From Actinomycetota bacterium (GTDB lineage: Bacteria; Actinomycetota; Actinomycetes; Streptosporangiales; Streptosporangiaceae), in NCBI GenBank assembly GCA_003541285.1, contig DPMS01000484.1, forward strand, positions 1 to 8,264: a stretch of 8,264 nucleotides of DNA. Reading direction: 5' to 3'. The notes beneath the pieces are model-generated. The model did no database searches, had not been told where the DNA came from, and saw nothing but the letters and a program-made list of their open reading frames with translations. Numbering within the stretch: the first letter of the stretch is position 1; every line of letters begins with the position of its first letter. The translations under genes and the position numbers were made by a program. Positions 6,082 through 8,264 of the stretch are shown here, in pieces.

Positions 6082-6698
6082 CCGGCAGCACGAGCGCGCA
6101 CACTCCAGACGCCCCCGCAGGCGGCGCTCACTCCGCCGGAAGTGGAACCGGTGCCGTACACGAGACCACGGTCGGCAGTTCTGGACATGACGGCGCTTCG
6201 GTACCGGTCCCGCCTTCCCACCATGGTCACGACCTGGAGCGCTGGCCGCTGCGCAACGCGATCACGCTCGGAGCGCTAGAGGGCGCGGTGCCCTCAGCCC
6301 GCGTCCACGTGAGGCAACTGCTGTGGGAATGGGGTCACGAAGAGCTAGGCCAGGACGCAGGCGTGGTGGTTTCTGAGCTGGTCACCAACGCCGTGATGGC
6401 GTCCGCCAAACTACGGCCAGCCGTGGCGCCCGTATGGGTTTGGCTCGGGTCGGATACCCGCTGCATGCTCGTTGCCGTGGCGGACGCGAGCCCCCGGCCC
6501 CCGGTGCGGCTGAGCCTGGGCCCAGACGCCGAGCGAGGCCGTGGGCTGGCGCTGGTGGAGGCATTCAGCAGCCGATGGGGCTGGCAACCCACCACAGTGG
6601 CCGGACTGGTGAAAGTGGTCTGGGCGGAATGGCGCCTGCCATCCAGGACCAGTCAGCGGCCAGCCACCGCCCAGCCGGGGCGTTGCCATGCGGTCTGA
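6078..6698 (+). CDS. RsbW/anti-sigma-type ATP-binding protein (HATPase)
   Basis: This 206-residue protein carries a GHKL/HATPase fold of the anti-sigma-factor serine kinase type. The N box is VVVSELVTNAV (residues 97-106, Glu100 and Asn104), the G1 region is VADASPRPP (134-142, Asp136), and the G2 region is RGRGLALVEAF (153-163). The domain covers about 65-187. It is preceded by a 60-residue, Gly/Ser/Pro/His-rich and probably disordered tail. No sigma factor or anti-anti-sigma protein lies nearby, so the partner is unknown. Such orphan ATPases commonly sit beside XRE/DUF397 pairs in actinomycetes. The ATG at 6078 is the only start after an in-frame TGA at 6036. The gene overlaps the small ORF upstream by ATGA and the BlaI-like gene downstream by 11 bases. 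Kinase activity is inferred, not shown. Confidence 0.9.
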   Translation: MTGSTSAHTPDAPAGGAHSAGSGTGAVHETTVGSSGHDGASVPVPPSHHGHDLERWPLRNAITLGALEGAVPSARVHVRQLLWEWGHEELGQDAGVVVSELVTNAVMASAKLRPAVAPVWVWLGSDTRCMLVAVADASPRPPVRLSLGPDAERGRGLALVEAFSSRWGWQPTTVAGLVKVVWAEWRLPSRTSQRPATAQPGRCHAV

Positions 6699-7104
6699 CC
6701 GGCGCGAGCGGCGCTCCCCTTTGGGCCTAGGCCCGCTGGAGACCGCGATCATGCAGGTCCTATGGGAGGCCGGTGGCTGGCTGACGGTCCGGGATATCCG
6801 CGATCGGATGGATTACGCGCCAGTGGCCTACACGACCGTGGCGAAGGTCACCAGCATCTTGTACGAAAAAGACCTGCTGGTTCGTCATCTCGGGGAGCGG
6901 GGAGGGAAACGTGGCCCCTCGGCCTGGTGGTACCGCGCGGCCCGGCCGATGAGTGAGCAGATAGGGGAACTGATCGTCAAGTTACTGGACTACAGCCCCA
7001 ACCCCGATGCGACGCTTGACTACGCTCTGGCCGCGCGACGGACGTCATCCAAGCCCCAGCCGCTCCCCCAGAGCCAGCCGAACCATCCCGAAAGTGCCCT
7101 GTAG
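6688..7104 (+). CDS. BlaI/MecI/CopY-family winged-helix repressor
   Basis: This 138-residue protein has the family's winged helix at about 11-85. Helix 1 is GPLETAIMQVLWEAGGWLTV, then VRDIRDRM, then the recognition segment APVAYTTVAKVTSILYEKDL, and a wing ending WWYRAARP. A short helical dimerisation segment follows (about 87-115), then a polar Pro/Gln/Ser tail. Classical members repress beta-lactamase or copper genes and are relieved by an M56 (BlaR1-type) membrane protease. None is visible here; instead the gene overlaps the HATPase gene by 11 bases. The ATG at 6688 has GGGG seven bases upstream. Codon 99 is TTA (6982-6984), another bldA-type codon. Targets are unknown. Confidence 0.9.
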   Translation: MRSDRRERRSPLGLGPLETAIMQVLWEAGGWLTVRDIRDRMDYAPVAYTTVAKVTSILYEKDLLVRHLGERGGKRGPSAWWYRAARPMSEQIGELIVKLLDYSPNPDATLDYALAARRTSSKPQPLPQSQPNHPESAL

Positions 7105-7110
7105 CAGGGC
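7096..7110 (+). terminator. Hairpin at the end of the BlaI-like gene
   Basis: GCCCTG (7096-7101) and CAGGGC (7105-7110) form a perfect 6-bp stem whose 3-base loop is the TAG stop codon of the gene. There is no T tract, as often in high-GC actinomycetes. It may end the HATPase-BlaI transcript or protect its 3' end. Confidence 0.35.
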
Positions 7111-7207
7111 TGAGCGGTACCGGCCGGGTTGCTGATGAGCTGTCCACCACGAGATCAGCGGCCAGCCGTTCGCCAGGCTAGTCGCCAGGCGGTGACGAGG
7201 GTCCAAC

Positions 7208-7291
7208 GTGCCCAGACGGATGGGCAGCTCGCGCTCAATTCGCCATTGGGCGTGCCCGAAGCACGAGTACGAGGTCGGCGACTGCTGCTGA
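7208..7291 (+). CDS. Possible 27-residue Cys-containing small ORF
   Basis: GTG at 7208 follows GAGGG (about 6 bases between) and opens a 27-residue frame ending in TGA at 7289. Its C-terminal half reads RHWACPKHEYEVGDCC, with three Cys and two His that could bind a metal. Third codon positions are about 80% GC, higher than in the other frames, which supports coding. Another plus-strand frame (7135-7359, 74 residues with a hydrophobic stretch near its end) overlaps it and is less convincing. It may be the start of a truncated gene. No known family. Confidence 0.3.
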   Translation: MPRRMGSSRSIRHWACPKHEYEVGDCC

Positions 7292-7394
7292 CCGCAGTGT
7301 TCGCCCTGGCTTCGGCCAAGATCGCGTGCTACGGGGGCGCTATGCTGAGTTCTGCGTAGTCACGTAAGGTCCGTACGGTTCCGTTTGGTCCCGG

Positions 7395-7487
7395 ATGTCG
7401 GGCGAGCCTCGATCCCGCCGTGATGACCTGGAGCGTTCGGGAGACCTTGCCAAGGAACTCGAACAATTCGGGCTCTGGCCCGGCTGA
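7395..7487 (+). CDS. Possible 30-residue small ORF or N-terminal gene fragment
   Basis: ATG at 7395 opens a 30-residue frame ending in TGA at 7485. The product is charged and helical-looking (MSGEPRSRRDDLERSGD, then LAKELEQFGLWPG). It resembles the first helix of small actinobacterial hypothetical proteins, but ends abruptly where such a protein would continue. No ribosome binding site is visible. A larger overlapping frame starting at 7420 lacks the third-position GC pattern and was not accepted. Confidence 0.25.
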   Translation: MSGEPRSRRDDLERSGDLAKELEQFGLWPG

Positions 7488-7574
7488 ACCGCAGCCTGTC
7501 ACCCGCTATCCCATCCTTGGACGACACCCTGCCACTCTCACCACCTCGGCGCGGCGGCGGGGAACGTCGCTGGA

Positions 7575-8078
7575 TCACAGCAGGCGACGCCCAGCCCGGG
7601 GCGAGGCCAGTGGCACCGATGCCGACGCAGTTGTGCCGCCACTCGTCATTGGAGCCTGGCCATCCAGGAAACTCTCGGCCGCCACGCGGGCTGCGGTCCT
7701 CTCAGTCCCGACTGACTCGCCAGCCTCGTGTGGCAAACGAGGCATGGCTGGTTGCCGGATCATGCGCTTCGCTTCCGCGACCAGCATGCGCGCCGCCCTG
7801 TCGATCGCCTTGGCACGGAGCAGCAGAACCGGATCAAGCCTGGTCAGCCTGCGGAGCTCGTGCTCAGCGGGTCCTGGGGGTGCCTGCCCAGCTGCCTCCA
7901 GCGATGGCAGTGTCCAATAGCCTCGGCCATTGAGCGTCCTGCCCGGCCTTGAAGGCCCATCTCCCGCCTCACCGGCAACCCCAGCCCGCCTCACGACCCG
8001 GGTAGCTGCCCGGGCTGCGCTCAGCACACGGCTCGGGGCCTGCACAGCGACCGCGATCTCATCCAGGCGGGCGACCAC
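7575..8078 (-). CDS. Hypothetical protein, no recognised family
   Basis: This 167-residue frame starts with GTG at 8078 and ends at 7575. The middle part (for example HELRRLTRLDPVLLLRAK, then IDRAARMLVAEAKRMIRQPA) is helical, rich in Ala, Arg and Leu. In 7801-7860 third positions in this frame are about 80% GC and second positions about 40%, which favours this strand over the overlapping plus frames. The last 50 residues do not show the pattern clearly. No ribosome binding site precedes the GTG, and the frame stays open and protein-like up to a TAG at 8192-8190, so the true start or the missing 5' part is uncertain. It may be a decayed gene. Confidence 0.35.
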   Translation of the reverse strand: MVARLDEIAVAVQAPSRVLSAARAATRVVRRAGVAGEAGDGPSRPGRTLNGRGYWTLPSLEAAGQAPPGPAEHELRRLTRLDPVLLLRAKAIDRAARMLVAEAKRMIRQPAMPRLPHEAGESVGTERTAARVAAESFLDGQAPMTSGGTTASASVPLASPRAGRRLL

Positions 8079-8139
8079 GTTGGCGGTGGCGTCGCAGGTG
8101 GCCCGGTAGCCAGCGAGTAACCATCGTAAGAGGCGTTTG

Positions 8140-8244
8140 TCAACTGGCCTGATTCCTTGATTGTTTCGGGTGTCGTGTGCCGCGTGTTGCTACGGCTGGC
8201 TTGTGTTTGTGCTGTTCAGCGTGCTTGCGTGGCCGGGCAGGCAT
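8140..8244 (-). CDS. Possible 34-residue basic ORF
   Basis: ATG at 8244 (minus strand) opens a 34-residue frame ending in TGA at 8142-8140. It starts MPARPRKHAEQHKHKPAV and is very rich in Lys, Arg, His and Gln. Third positions are only about half GC, unlike the other genes here, and there is no clear ribosome binding site. It overlaps the open upstream part of the hypothetical gene in another frame. The two could be pieces of one gene separated by a frameshift near 8150. Confidence 0.2.
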   Translation of the reverse strand: MPARPRKHAEQHKHKPAVATRGTRHPKQSRNQAS

Positions 8245-8257
8245 GCTGGCGCCGGCC
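8231..8257. repeat. GC-rich inverted repeat at the right edge
   Basis: GGCCGG (8231-8236) and CCGGCC (8252-8257) form a perfect 6-bp stem with a 15-base loop that contains the small palindrome GCATGC. It covers the start codon of the basic ORF on the minus strand. It may be a terminator or chance in GC-rich DNA. Confidence 0.3.
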
Positions 8258-8264
8258 TATGTTG

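Noticed and set aside
7420..7920. 166-residue plus-strand frame opposite the hypothetical minus-strand gene
   Set aside because: In 7801-7860 its second positions are about 70% GC and first positions about 40%, the reverse of coding DNA here; composition is Ser/Arg-rich noise.
1..8264. CRISPR array or insertion sequence
   Set aside because: No regularly spaced repeats of CRISPR length, no transposase domain and no terminal inverted repeats with target duplication were seen.

Overview
The window is high-GC DNA with strong GC bias at third codon positions. Several gene families point to a filamentous actinomycete (Streptomyces or Streptosporangiales-like): a PspC membrane protein, an XRE/DUF5753 regulator paired with a DUF397 protein, an RsbW-type ATPase, and a tRNA gene without an encoded CCA. 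I cannot fix the genus.

Positions 1-3972 look like ordinary chromosome. A small PspC-domain membrane protein (minus strand) is divergent from a glutaryl-CoA dehydrogenase (399-1580). The latter keeps the catalytic Glu and the glutarate-binding Arg/Ser of its family. A 712-residue membrane-anchored protein of unknown function follows (1745-3883), with three N-terminal membrane helices and a TPR-like C-terminal block.

A tRNA-Lys(UUU) gene at 3973-4044 marks the edge of an accessory region. Just downstream, on the minus strand, lies the last piece of a tyrosine recombinase (4172-4258). It still carries the Arg-Tyr-Thr-His active-site block but is cut off by a stop codon. With a hairpin and a hexamer repeat between tRNA and remnant, this reads as the scar of an integrative element that used the tRNA gene as its attachment site. 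The stretch 4259-4705 holds no intact gene, only an inverted repeat and coding-like debris.

The centre of interest is 4706-7104, a divergent signalling cassette. On the minus strand an XRE/DUF5753 regulator and a DUF397 protein form an operon. On the plus strand a tiny ORF with a perfect ribosome binding site overlaps an anti-sigma-type HATPase by ATGA, and the HATPase overlaps a BlaI/CopY-type repressor by 11 bases. The shared intergenic region carries a good plus-strand promoter (TTGCGA, 17 bp, TAGTAT) threaded by three CTTGC boxes exactly 16 bp apart, plus a 13-bp palindrome. This is a likely operator for the XRE protein. TTA (bldA-type) codons occur in the tiny ORF and in the BlaI-like gene.

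From 7105 to the end, coding evidence is weak: two very short ORFs (27 and 30 residues), a hypothetical minus-strand gene (7575-8078) whose frame stays open upstream of its start, and a basic 34-residue ORF near the right edge. This part may be gene decay or the inner part of the accessory region.
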